NCBI GenBank assembly: GCA_036186865.1
Contig: AP025062.1
Location: forward strand, 8,926,410 to 8,990,409
Reading direction: 5' to 3'
DNA: 64,000 bases
Origin: Eustoma russellianum
Lineage: Eukaryota > Streptophyta > Magnoliopsida > Gentianales > Gentianaceae
Shown here: positions 43,935 through 54,162 of the stretch, one piece after another
Numbering within the stretch: position 1 is the first letter of the stretch
Layout: each line of letters opens with the position of its first letter
Notes under the pieces: generated by a model
Seen by the model: only the letters and a program-made list of their open reading frames with translations
Told to the model about the DNA's origin: nothing
The model's database searches: none
Position numbers and translations under genes: made by a program

Positions 43935-44445
43935 CCTCTCAGGTTTCGAACTTAAGACATCTTGTTGCTGATGTTGCCCCCCTAACCACTAGGCCAGAAG
44001 CCTTTTTGTCACTAAAGGGGGAGCAGCTAAATTTATAATAAAACATAGAAGAGAATCCAGCCCCACATATTTCGAAACATCTTGTTGCTGATGTTGCCCC
44101 CCTAACCACTAGGCCAGAATCCTTTTTGTCACTAAAGGGGGAGCAGCTAAATTTATAATAAAACACAGAAGAGAATCCAGCCCCACATATTCCAGGAGCA
44201 AAAATCCTCACAGATTTTAACCCACAGGTTTCGAACCTGGGACCGCTGAAGAAGTTGCGCCCTCCCTAACCATTAGGCCAGAAGCCTTTTTGTAACTTTA
44301 AAAGGAGCCGCTTAAAATTTAATAAAAACAGCAAGAATTCTAGAAAATTGAAAATGCTCCAGAATCGCTGGAGCAGGAATCGATCCCGTGACCTGCTGTT
44401 ATGGATCCAACGTTCTGACCACTAGGCCAGGAGCCTTTTTGGTCA
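43935..44445 (-). repeat. Array of four tRNA-like units
   Basis: On the - strand each unit has an A-box-like TGGCCTAGTGG (complement at 43986-43996, 44106-44116, 44270-44280 with one change, 44419-44429). Three have a B-box-like sequence 43-44 nt further (AGTTCGAAACC at 43942-43952, GGTTCGAAACC at 44227-44237, GGATCGATTCC at 44376-44386). Unit 2 has lost about 7 bp and its B box is degraded. Units 1 and 2 are a 120-bp tandem duplication. No acceptor stem pairs, so these are not tRNA genes. SINE-like or promoter-like origin is possible. Confidence 0.7.
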
Positions 44446-44734
44446 GTGTTAAGAATGGTAATTTCTATATTTTAAACCAGATTCTCATCAGAATAAAATC
44501 CTGGTGGAAATTTATTAATGGATTATGCCTATTTACATAAGTATAATGTATTTATTTATTTAGTTTGATTTAATATATACAGTTTCTATTTATTACATTT
44601 TATTAGTCTAATTTTATCTATTTGTTATGCCTGAAGCATCTTATGCATGAAGCATATGACATTTAACTCAAACCTGTAGTTTTGAGTGGACATATCATTT
44701 TTCTGATATATTTGATTTATGTTTACTCAGACAA
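44446..44734 (+). other. copia-2 leader, last part
   Basis: Contains one more ATGCCTGAAGCAT unit (44627) and ends TTTACTCAG|ACAA before the gag ATG, a good 3' splice-site context. No gene. Confidence 0.55.
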
Positions 44735-45760
44735 ATGGCAAACATCACAAAGCTGGAATTTGCTGCCTTTGACATTTCTGGAAGAAATTATATGGCTTGG
44801 GTCCTTGATGCCGAGATCCATTTGACATCCATGAATCTTGGGCATACTATAAAAGAAGGAAATAAGGCAAGCAAACAAGACAAGGCGAAAGCGATGATAT
44901 TTATTCGCCATCACCTCCATGACGGGCTGAAAACCGAATATCTTGGAATAAAAGATCCATATGAGTTGTGGATAAATCTGGAAGAAAGGTATGACCATCA
45001 GAAAAGTGTAATCCTCCCAAAGGCTAGATATGATTGGTTGCACCTGTGGCTGCAAGATTATAAGTCTGTGAACGAATATAACTCTGCAATGTTCTCTATA
45101 GTCTCACAATTAAGGTTATGTGGAGACAAAATTACGGATGCTGATATGTTAGAGAAAACATTCACAACTTTCCATGCATCTAATATGCTCCTGCAGCAGC
45201 AATATAGGGAAAGAAAATTTGAAAAATACTCACAGCTTATTTCATGTCTACTTGTCGCTGAACAAAATAATGAATTATTGATGAAAAACCACAACTCTCA
45301 GCCGACCGGATCACAACCATTCCCTGAAGCAAATGCAAGTCACCACAACAATAATCGTGGTCGTGGTCGAGGAAATGGTCGTGGTCGTGGTAGAGGTCGC
45401 GGTCGTGGGAGAAATTCTACACTATACCACATGAAGTGGAAAAATAAGAAAAAGCCAGATGAAAATACAAAGGAACATACACAAGCTAAAAACCATGATG
45501 AGGTTTGTTATCGCTGTGGTGCAAAAGGACATTGGTCACGTACTTGTCGTACCCCAAGACATCTGGTTGACCTCTACCAAGCATCCAAGAAGGATAAAGG
45601 AAAGCAAGTTAATTTCACTGACTACGATACTGCAGACAAAAATATGAATTCCGATAATTTCAATGATTTGGATATTGAGGATTATCTTATGGGGACCAAT
45701 ATGGATGGTGATGGGATCCAGTTCGTGGATGATTTTCCAAAACAGAAGAATCAAGAATGA
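44735..45760 (+). CDS. copia-2 Gag, intact
   Basis: 341 codons from ATG 44735. The N-terminal capsid region is UBN2-like, as in plant copia Gag (FDISGRNYMAWVLDAEIHL; LWINLEERYDHQK; YSQLISCLLVAEQNNELL). An Arg-Gly tract (about residues 205-230) follows, then a complete CCHC knuckle CYRCGAKGHWSRTC (about residue 252) and an acidic tail ending in a stop at 45758-45760. Gag assembles the virus-like particle in the cytoplasm and packages element RNA. Length and motifs are normal for the family. Unlike its pol, it has no lesion. Pol is not fused to it: a 187-bp AT-rich spacer follows. Confidence 0.88.
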   Translation: MANITKLEFAAFDISGRNYMAWVLDAEIHLTSMNLGHTIKEGNKASKQDKAKAMIFIRHHLHDGLKTEYLGIKDPYELWINLEERYDHQKSVILPKARYDWLHLWLQDYKSVNEYNSAMFSIVSQLRLCGDKITDADMLEKTFTTFHASNMLLQQQYRERKFEKYSQLISCLLVAEQNNELLMKNHNSQPTGSQPFPEANASHHNNNRGRGRGNGRGRGRGRGRGRNSTLYHMKWKNKKKPDENTKEHTQAKNHDEVCYRCGAKGHWSRTCRTPRHLVDLYQASKKDKGKQVNFTDYDTADKNMNSDNFNDLDIEDYLMGTNMDGDGIQFVDDFPKQKNQE

Positions 45761-45947
45761 TTGTCTAGATAAATTCTGTTTTTTTTAGAATGATTATGAA
45801 TAAGTTTCTTTTTTTAGAATGCAACTAGGTTTGAATTTACACTATTGTTATTCTGAATAAATTTTGTTTCCATGATTATTATTATTTCCTTTAAATGATT
45901 TCAATCCTTAGAGCGTTTTTTTACTTTTTACTATTCTTTTCTGATAC

Positions 45948-47814
45948 TTGGAATCCAATAATAAGAGACGTATATGTTATGCTAGACATTTATCCAAGAT
46001 GAATGGTGAAGACATATGTCTAATTGATTGTGGGACGACACACACAATTCTCCGTGATCGAAAATATTTTTCAACGTTAAAATTGGCAAAAGCAAATGTT
46101 AGTACAATTTCGGGTACTACAACACTGATTGAAGGCTCCGGAAGAGCAACAATTATATTACCGGGTGGTACAAATATATCGGTTAATACGGCATTATTTT
46201 CTTCCAAGTCAAAGAGAAACCTATTGAGTTTTAAAGACATACGTCTCAATGATTTTCACATTGAAACCATGAATAAAGGGAATATGGAATTTTTATATAT
46301 TACATACGAAGAATTAGGCCAGAAGCTTGTAAAAGAACAATTCCCAATTTTCTCATCTGGATTGTATTATGCGACTATACATCCAGTAGAATCTAATATT
46401 GTAATGAACCAGAAGTTCAATGATCCAACACTATTCATGTTATGGCATGATCGACTTGGCCACCCGGGATCGGTAATGATGCGTAGAATTGTACAAAACT
46501 CACATGGACATCCTTTAAAGAACCAGAAGATTCTTTTACATCGTGATTGTGTGTGTTACTTGTTCACGAGGAAAATTGATCACGAGGCCATCCCCAATGA
46601 AGGTTCATGTCGAATCTCCCATATTTTGACAACGAATACAAGGGGATATTTGTGGACCTATTGATCCCCCTTGTGGACCATTTTGATATTTTATGGTCTT
46701 ATTGGATGCCTCTTCACGGTGGTCTCATGTGAGTTTGCTTTCGACAAGAACAGTAGCATTTTCCAAGCTTCTTGCTCAGATTATATGCTTAAGAGCACAA
46801 TTTCCAGATTATCCGATTAAGTCTATTCGTCTTGATAATGCCGGTGAATTTACTTCACAAGATTTTAACGATTATTGCATGTCGAGTGGTATTGATGTTG
46901 AGCATTCAGTGGCACATGTGCACACTCAAAATGGCCTGGCAGAGTCATTCATCAAACGTTTACAACTGATTGCTCGACCTATGATCCTAAGGTCTAATTT
47001 ACCTACATCGGCTTGGGGACATGCAATCATGCATGCATCTGCATTGATCCGGCTAAGACCTAGTTCGTTTCAACCATATTCGCTATAACAAATGGTATCT
47101 GGCCAGCAACCCGATATTTCACATTTAAAGATTTTTGGTTTTGCGATTTATGTTCCGATTGCTCCACCACAACGGACAAAACTAGGTCCTCAAAGACGTC
47201 TAGGCATATATGTGGGTTATGATTCTCCCTCTATTGTGAGATATATTGAGCCCCTAACGGGTGATTTATTTAAGGCCAGATATGCTGATTGCCATTTTGA
47301 TGAGAAATTTTTCCCGCCGTTAGGGGGAGACAAAGTATCGTTTCCTGAAGAACGGCGTGAAATTACATAGAACGTTCCTTCACTTTCTCATCTTGACCCA
47401 CGAACAAATCAATGCGAGCAAGAAGTAAGAAGGATAATTCATTTACAAAGTGTTGCAAATCAGTTGCCTGACACATTTATTGATAGTCAAAAGGTAACAA
47501 AATCCCACGTTCCGGCGATGAATACCCCAATTCGGCTTGATGTCTCTGAAAGACATGATACTGGTATACCAAGAGCAAGTCTAAAACGTGGGCGTCCAGT
47601 CGGTGCAAAAGATAAAAACCCTCGAAAGAGAAGGGTACAAGTTAATGCTCCCGAAGAGAGAACTCCAGAAGAGCAAAGAAGTTCACAACCTGAAAGCGCT
47701 ATAGAAATTGAAACTGATCAGTCTAAAATTGATAAACAAGTTGCTCCTGAAGAAGCAAGTGAACAAAATTTTGAAGAAATCTCTTTGAATTATGTAAGTT
47801 CAGGAGAAAATTGA
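45948..47814 (+). pseudogene. copia-2 pol, N-terminal half: protease and integrase
   Basis: The open frame begins at a non-ATG codon (45948). Protease active site reads DCGTTHTI, with Cys where Ser is usual. The pre-integrase finger is LWHDRLGHPG plus a degraded Cys pair (CVCYLF). A frameshift near 46660 leads to the integrase core: DASSRWSHV, RLDNAGEFTS (second Asp) and HTQNGLAESFIKR (catalytic Glu). Stops at 47086-47088 and 47368-47370 interrupt it, and another ends the basic linker at 47812-47814. First catalytic Asp and its context are altered near 46660-46690. Non-functional as it stands. Confidence 0.82.
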
Positions 47815-48075
47815 GATAGACAAAAGGTTATTATTGATCATGTTTTTGCTTATGGTATTTCATGTGAAGTTGTAAATGAGGATCCTGAACCGAGATCCAT
47901 TGAACAATGTCGAAAAAGAAATGATTGGCCAAATTGAAAAGATGCAATCCAAGCAGAACTGAAATCATTAGAAAGTCGCAAAGTATTTGGACCTGTAGTT
48001 CAAACCCCTGAAGGGATAAAACCTATTGGATATAAATGGGTTTTTGTACGAAAACACAATGAGAAAAATGAGATT

Positions 48076-49518
48076 GTGCGATACAAGGCACGTCTTGTTG
48101 CGCAAGGTTTTTCACAAAGACCTGGGCTTGATTATGATGATACATATTCCCCAGTAATTGATGTCATAACATTACGATATCTAATCAGCCTGGAAGTTGC
48201 TAAAAACCTTGATATGCGGTTAATGGATGTGGTTACCGCATACTTATATGGATTTTTAGATAATGATATTTATATGAAAATCCCTGAAGGATTAAAATTG
48301 CCTACAAAATGTGATCAAAAGGCACATGGATTATACTTAATCAAATTACATAGATCCTTGTATGGACTAAAACAATCTGGCAGGATGTGGTATAATCGTC
48401 TCAGTGAGTATCTCATTAGAGAAGGATATGTAAACAATCCAATTTGTCCATGTGTATTTATCAAAAGATCTGAAAATGGGTTCTCTATAATTGCTGTATA
48501 CGTTGATGATTTGAATCTTGTTGGAACTCCTGAAGAGCTTACCAGAACTGCTAATTATCTCATGAAAGAGTTTGAGATGAAAGATCTCGGAAAAACCAAA
48601 TTTTGTCTTGGCCTGCAGATCGAGCATTTGCCTAATGGAATCTTTCTTCATCAATCTACGTACACGGAGAAGATCTTGAAGAGATTTTATATGGATAAAG
48701 CTCACTCATTGAGTAGTCCTATGGTGGTACGATCATTAGATGTAAAGAAAGATCCATTCCGACCACCAGAAGATAATGAGGAATTGTTAGGTCCAGAAGT
48801 ACCTTATCTTAGTGCTATTGGTGCTTTAATGTATCTTGCAAATTGTTCGAGACCAGATATAGCATTCTCAGTGAATTTATTAGCGAGATATAGCTCTATA
48901 CCAACACGAAGACATTGTAATGGTGTCAAGCATATTTTACGCTATCTTCGTGGAACAACAGATATGGGTATATTCTATTCAAAGAATTCTGAGTCACAGT
49001 TGTTGGGATATGCTGATGCTGGCTATCTATCTGACCCTCATAAGGGAAGATCACAGAGTGGATATGTTTTTACTTGTGGAGGTACATCTATATCATGGAG
49101 ATCAGTGAAGCAGACATTAACAGCCACATCTTCCAACTATTCTGAGATTTTAGCATTACATGAAGCGAGTCGTGAATGCGTATGGTTAAGGTTGATGATT
49201 CAAAATATTCAAGAATCATGTGGATTATCTTCACTAAGAAAGACTCCGACGATTTTGTTTGAAGATAATGCTGCATGTATTGCTCAAATTAAGAATAACT
49301 ACATCAAAGGAGACAGAACGAAGCATATATCGCCAAAATTTTTCTACACTCATGATCTTGAGAAGAATGGCGACATTGATATCCAGCAGATACAATCAAA
49401 TAAGAATTTTGCTGATTTGTTCACCAAAGCACTACCAACAACTACATTTAGAAAGATGGTCTACAGCATTGGAATGCGTCAACTCAAAGACCTCTTGTCA
49501 GCATCAGGGGGAGTGTGA
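48076..49518 (+). CDS. copia-2 reverse transcriptase-RNase H, long intact frame
   Basis: 480 codons open, part of pol, in the same frame as the preceding integrase piece; stops at 47812-47814 and near 47936 separate them. The first ATG-like codon here is an internal Met-type position, not a real start. Motifs: RYKARLVAQGFSQRPG, VTAYLYGFLDNDIYMK, LYGLKQSGRMWYN, catalytic YVDDLNLVG (about residue 144), LGLQIEHLPNG. RNase H follows, with ADAGYLSDPHKGRSQSG, TATSSNYSEILAL and FEDNAACIAQ, and the family-typical end KHISPKFFYTHDL and ADLFTKALP. It would copy element RNA into DNA within the particle if expressed in a full polyprotein. Confidence 0.85.
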   Translation: MRYKARLVAQGFSQRPGLDYDDTYSPVIDVITLRYLISLEVAKNLDMRLMDVVTAYLYGFLDNDIYMKIPEGLKLPTKCDQKAHGLYLIKLHRSLYGLKQSGRMWYNRLSEYLIREGYVNNPICPCVFIKRSENGFSIIAVYVDDLNLVGTPEELTRTANYLMKEFEMKDLGKTKFCLGLQIEHLPNGIFLHQSTYTEKILKRFYMDKAHSLSSPMVVRSLDVKKDPFRPPEDNEELLGPEVPYLSAIGALMYLANCSRPDIAFSVNLLARYSSIPTRRHCNGVKHILRYLRGTTDMGIFYSKNSESQLLGYADAGYLSDPHKGRSQSGYVFTCGGTSISWRSVKQTLTATSSNYSEILALHEASRECVWLRLMIQNIQESCGLSSLRKTPTILFEDNAACIAQIKNNYIKGDRTKHISPKFFYTHDLEKNGDIDIQQIQSNKNFADLFTKALPTTTFRKMVYSIGMRQLKDLLSASGGV

Positions 49519-49729
49519 TTACTATACATACTGTACTCTTTTTCATTCGTCCAAGTTTTTATCCCACATGGTTTTTCTTGGCAAGGTTTTAACGAGGTAG
49601 TATATCATACTTACCAATTTCATGAATGTGTACTCTTTTTCCTTCGACCAATTTTTTTATCCCACTGGGTTTTTCTTGGCAAGGTTTTAACGAGGCATAT
49701 TCGATAAAATTTGGACATCCAAGGGGGAG
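49519..49729 (+). other. copia-2 3' untranslated region and polypurine tract
   Basis: A conserved block (TTTTTATCCCAC...GGTTTTTCTTGGCAAGG...TTTTAACGAGG) occurs twice (about 49549-49600 and 49640-49695). The polypurine tract AAGGGGGAG (49721-49729) abuts the LTR. Confidence 0.8.
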
Positions 49730-49988
49730 TATTATGAATTATTATGTGTGTTACTAAGGATAGTGGATGTCCAAACATTAACACCCACTAAGGCTATTAA
49801 CACCCACTAAGGATCATGGTGTTAGTGGGTATTAATCCTATGAAGATGTTACATTTTCCATGTCCTATAAATAGGACAACTTCTTGTGAGATTTTAGACA
49901 CCTTTGAAGAGATACCTTTGAAGAATATAGAGATTATACAATCTACTTCTTGGTGTTGTTGTTTTCTTTATTGTTCGAGTTTATAACA
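49730..49988 (+). repeat. copia-2 3' LTR (259 bp)
   Basis: Differs from the 5' copy mainly by a ~20-bp tandem duplication of a TTAACACCCACTAAGG segment. TATA candidate CTATAAAT at 49865-49872. Followed by ATCTG. Confidence 0.9.
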
Positions 49989-50980
49989 ATCTGTATATTT
50001 TAAAAACATTGTTTAGTTTTAATGGAACTATTTCTTTAGTTTTTCTTAAAATGTACAAATTTGATATATATGAACAATATGTAATGGACAAAACAGTAGA
50101 ATGTTAGCTTCCTTCGGTGTCTTAGTCCACTAAATGTGTATAAAGCCCTTCAACATATTTCAGTGATTCACTCCCCTGCCATGCTTCCTTTTCTCAATTT
50201 TCTCTTTCACCATCGAAAAATAACCTTAATAATGATTTTCCACATGTTATATATTATTCTTTTGATTTAACTTTTTCTTCTATTGTTTCTTCATTTGCGT
50301 CGTTTAAGTGGCTTCGTCTCGAGGTTTGAATTAAACTTAATAGTAAAAATCATTGTATTTTATGACGTAAATTATGATTTAAATCTCTATTTCATGCCCT
50401 GTGTTCACCTACATTCAAGCAAATATCATAGACGTTCTTAAAATATTGGCACAATCGGCTTTTTTACGTAGTTTATTATAAACTATAGAAAAAAAAAAAT
50501 CAATCGCACTATTTTGTCTATTTCTAGGCAAATGAAGTTGAAACTGTTTTTAAAGTCACGTGCAATTTTATGGTGAAAATGTTGTTGCACGTTTCTGTTC
50601 GGTGTTCGTTGCTGAATTGCATGTGGTCAACTCCATTTTTCTTTCTCCGTTAAAAAAAAAGTAACATATCTATATTCTTTTTCTCTGAAGTTATTTTTAA
50701 TAACTTTTGGTCTTGCACGAACCTAAAGGTTATGACAGCCAAAATGGTCGTATGACCTTTACGTTTTCCCATGTCTTGGTGTCATTGTAGTTGATCACGT
50801 AGTCTATGAGGTCGAACTTGAATTTGTTTAATCATAGCCATTTTAGAAGAGTTTAGACAGATGTACAATAGTCAAAATAGTATTTTAGATGTTATTAATC
50901 AAGACACAATCGATTTGGGGAAAATCGGAGAGAGGAAATATTTTAAATCTGCAGATCTATTTGCAACGGCTATAAAAATT
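49989..50980. other. No gene recognised
   Basis: AT-rich intergenic sequence with an A9 run (about 50491) and T-rich tracts. No open frame with support, no repeat identified. Confidence 0.5.
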
Positions 50981-50989
50981 TGAATTCAG

Positions 50990-51285
50990 CATGACATTGA
51001 CCGATTGACGTAGAGATCTACGTCAGGTCGATTTTTTTTAGAGATCTACGTATAGATCGACGATGGACAATGTACCTCTAATTTTGAACAAGATCGACGT
51101 CGATCGACCGACATAGAGATCTACGTTGCGTCGATCTATACTCTAGAGATCTACGTAGAGATCAGCTGTGGACAATGTACTTCCAATTTTGAGTAAGACT
51201 GATGTCGATCGATTGATGTAAAGATTGATGTCACATTGATCTCTAATTTGAAGATCTACGTAGAGATCGACGTTGCTTTTCTTAA
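50990..51285. repeat. Array of ACGTAGA/TCTACGT inverted repeats
   Basis: About five short inverted repeats of the type ACGTAGA-GA-TCTACGT, interspersed with GATCGACGTCGATCGACC-like sequence. The layout recalls the copia-1 U3 array, but the core word differs. A TATAAAA word (about 50970) lies just before it. Probably a remnant LTR U3 of another copia family. Confidence 0.6.
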
Positions 51286-51396
51286 ACTTTCAAATATTTG
51301 TCATTTCCCAAGTGTAAATAAATCTTTTCTATACTTTTTCAAACATCTTTAAATTCATCAAAACATTCATACTCCAACAATATATGTATGTATATG

Positions 51397-51427
<31 letters not shown>

Positions 51428-51721
51428 ATGTATATGTATGTATGTATATGCATATGCATATGTATATGTACATGTATATGATGTGTACCCATCTAGGCAC
51501 AAATATTACGCTGAAGACTCAAAAGTAAATATAAAGAATTCAACAGATAATAATGCAGTCTTTTTGATCAACTACATATACATACATATTTATATGTGCG
51601 TGTATATGTGTATCTATATGACAATTTTGGCCACAAGACATTTGTCATAGCAATATTTGAGAAAAGTCCCTCAAGATCAATTTGCGCGGGTATACAACAT
51701 GCATAACTCAACGTTTAATAT
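51286..51721. repeat. TATG/TATA microsatellite and flanks
   Basis: A TATATG/TATG-type microsatellite at about 51384-51480 and a shorter one near 51580-51620. Open frames here (Tyr/Val/Met/Cys repeats) are produced by the microsatellite and are not genes. Confidence 0.75.
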
Positions 51722-51814
51722 GCACATGTATAGTATCGACGTCTTGTAATTCTCGTATCAAAGTACGGTAGGTGTACTAGACTGAAACCCTAGTTTCGAG
51801 TGCGGCATTACACA
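51722..51814 (+). repeat. Tekay-like LTR end remnant
   Basis: GACGTCTTGTAATTC, TACGGTAGGTGTACT and CGAGTGCGGCATTACA line up with the U5 ends of the other Tekay-like LTRs in this window. Only the last ~90 bp are recognisable. It ends 46 bp before gypsy-2. Confidence 0.6.
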
Positions 51815-51860
51815 CTTTTTGGAAACTAGTAAATCAAATATGCATATGAATCACATATAC

Positions 51861-54126
51861 TGTAACGACCCGTCCCGAGCCCTAGTACCCGAAACGACTC
51901 ACCCGCCGTATTTCGCTAAGCAAAATACAAGACGTCGAAATCGATACAAAAACACGTCAGCAACGTGACGTAAATCGATGTCAGCAGAAGTCAAAATAAA
52001 ACCTCGAAATCATCATATTTAATAAGTACGGTACAATGGTCTTGGCAACATAAAGCCGATATAATAGTCTTACACAACCAAAAGGAAATAAACTAAATCT
52101 CCGAAAGTACATCAGTGTCAAATCCATAAAGTGTCGTGACTAAATCCTCGTAGAGCCTCGAAGTCCTCACTCCAGGTCATCATCAATGTAAACAAAGTCG
52201 TACTCCTGACCCTCTGGAAAATATAAGAAAATATGGTATGAGCGACACTTCGTCCAGCAAGTAACCTGCCAGTACTCGCTACGGGATCATACATGCGGAA
52301 ACAGGTGTAATAACAAAATAACAATAACATATAAGATAATCAAGTTTCCATTCACAAATATTTTTACCTTTGCAACCTTACGATAACACTGCATACTAAT
52401 CAACGATATCAACAGATGAAATAAACACACAGAGTTAGTAAGATTAGTTACAATCAAAAAATCCGATGATGCAACTTTCAAATCAATGCGATGCAATACA
52501 ATAACGATGCGATGCGATAACGATAACGATAACGATGCGAGAACGATAACGATAACGATGCGAGAACGATAACGATAACGATAACGATAACGATGCGATA
52601 ACGATGCGATGGCTATAGCACTTTCCTTACAAGTAACTTATATCGCAAGACTTATGGATTGATCCCCCAATGGTCGATGTGTCCAGGCGGCCTATCGATA
52701 TAGTCATATGTGCCTGGACGGCCCAACTGGCGATCATATGTGTCCAAGCGGCCTATCGATATAGTCATATATGCTCGGACGGCCCGTTTGTTCGGAACCA
52801 ATCCAGCTTAACGATATATTTCCTTTGTAAGGGTGAATTTCAAAATATGTACGATTTTTGAAAACGATTTTCAAAATAATAGGGTTTTCAAACATTTTTC
52901 AACAATCCATATCGATCAAGTCAAATACATATAATACGATGACAATTATGATCACAACATGCAACTCATCCGGTCATAACCTCTTTAATTTCATCAAACA
53001 TAGTTTTCATATAATATCAACTTATAATTCTTTCACCCATAAGAAAAATTACAACTTAAGCTAAAATCAATTTGCTAACTCCCCAACCTTATGAAAGCCC
53101 TCTCGGCCACTACATAGACTCCTCACCAATTATTTAATTTCAATACTTATGCTAACAACGCATACATATATCTTCACTTAACTCTCTACACAAATTAACA
53201 TTACACACCAACTGTTTTCCAATATGCCGGCCGAAACTATTTGCTAAACATTCTCCATTTCGAAAAAATAATGTAGATCATTCGGCTCTTAATCCACCAC
53301 TCACATCATCTCACAGTTTTTATTCAATCACCTAATTTCATGGTACATATTCTTTCTAACACAACATTTACATGTGAATTGTAATATCATTTATATGAAA
53401 ATAAAAGGGTCCAGCCGAAACTTTATCCACCCACCATATAAAATATATATGCACGTAACGCAAATTGGATTGGAATACATATAAACATACATGCATTACA
53501 ACCTTACATATATTCATATATTTAATACTATCTCAAAGACAAAATACTAAACAGCTTCATCAAAATTAGTGTTTGGCCGAGCACTAAAGATATCACCCAT
53601 ATTCTTATAATTTGTCTATATAGATAAAAATCAAAGAAGTTTCTCAAGCTTATAAATATCCATATATACACACGGTTAAACACATATATACATCCATCTA
53701 TGCAGCCAAAAATACAAATGCATGATCCAAGAATTTTGTATAAAAATATAGTCATATATTTTGCAAATGCATAACGAGTACGGGTAGGATACTTACCTAT
53801 TTTTCTTTTCTTCTTCTCTCTTTTCCCTTTCTTCCTTTGGCAGCCTAACTCTCAGCTTCCCTCTTTTATTTCTTCTGTTTCGGTGCAGCAACAAACGGAT
53901 GAACATGTAGGGAGAAAAGAAAGGTTACAATATTTAAGATTGTAGTGAAGATATGGTTGTAAATGAGGGTGTAATGAGGGTTAAAAGATAGGGTGTTATG
54001 GAAATGAAAGGATGATGAAGATTTAATAATAGATTTGTTTCATTTATTATTCTTTATTACCACCAGTTGGTTTTTTTCTTCTTTAGTATAGCTTTTTTTT
54101 CGTCTTCCATTTACACGGATATAACA
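51861..54126 (-). repeat. gypsy-2 left LTR, inverted
   Basis: Reverse complement of 58632-60892, with TG...CA ends. Its U3 end, not its U5 end, faces gag. It contains CGATAA-type short tandem repeats (52495-52615) and a duplicated CTATCGATATAGTCATAT block (52690-52775). Small open frames in it recur mirrored in the right LTR and are not genes. Its promoter would point away from gag-pol. Confidence 0.92.
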
Positions 54127-54162
54127 TAGTGTACTTGTGTAAATTGCCGTATTACAGTAAAA
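54127..54162 (+). other. gypsy-2 left junction, leader remnant
   Basis: Only 36 bp separate the inverted LTR from the gag ATG. There is no TGGTATCAGAG primer site. The stretch ends GTATTACAG|TAAAA before the ATG, similar to the CAG context before gypsy-1 gag. Confidence 0.7.

Larger units (their letters stand above)
39949..49988 (+). mobile_element. copia-2: Ty1/copia element with short LTRs and a very long leader
   Basis: LTRs of 240 and 259 bp, target duplication ATCTG (39944-39948 and 49989-49993), gag, pol in copia order, polypurine tract. Both LTRs start TATTATGA and end ATAACA, a TA...CA terminus instead of TG...CA. The leader is 4.5 kb, of which 3.07 kb is an inserted LTR-like sequence. 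gag and the RT-RNase H frame are open, but the protease-integrase part has stops. I do not assign a lineage. Confidence 0.9.

Noticed and set aside
43935..44445. True tRNA genes on the - strand
   Set aside because: A and B boxes are present, but no acceptor-stem pairing and unit 2 is broken; kept as a tRNA-like array.
52495..52615. Regular short repeats resembling a CRISPR-like array
   Set aside because: 6-bp CGATAA microsatellite without spacers, in a plant retrotransposon LTR.
53528..53755. Hydrophobic 75-codon frame (and its mirror at 59003-59230)
   Set aside because: It recurs because both gypsy-2 LTRs carry it in inverted orientation; nothing beyond LTR identity supports translation.
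51861..54126. Left inverted LTR as an independent solo LTR next to gypsy-2
   Set aside because: It would not explain the shared TATAC at the outer ends or the lack of any boundary duplication at 54126/54127.
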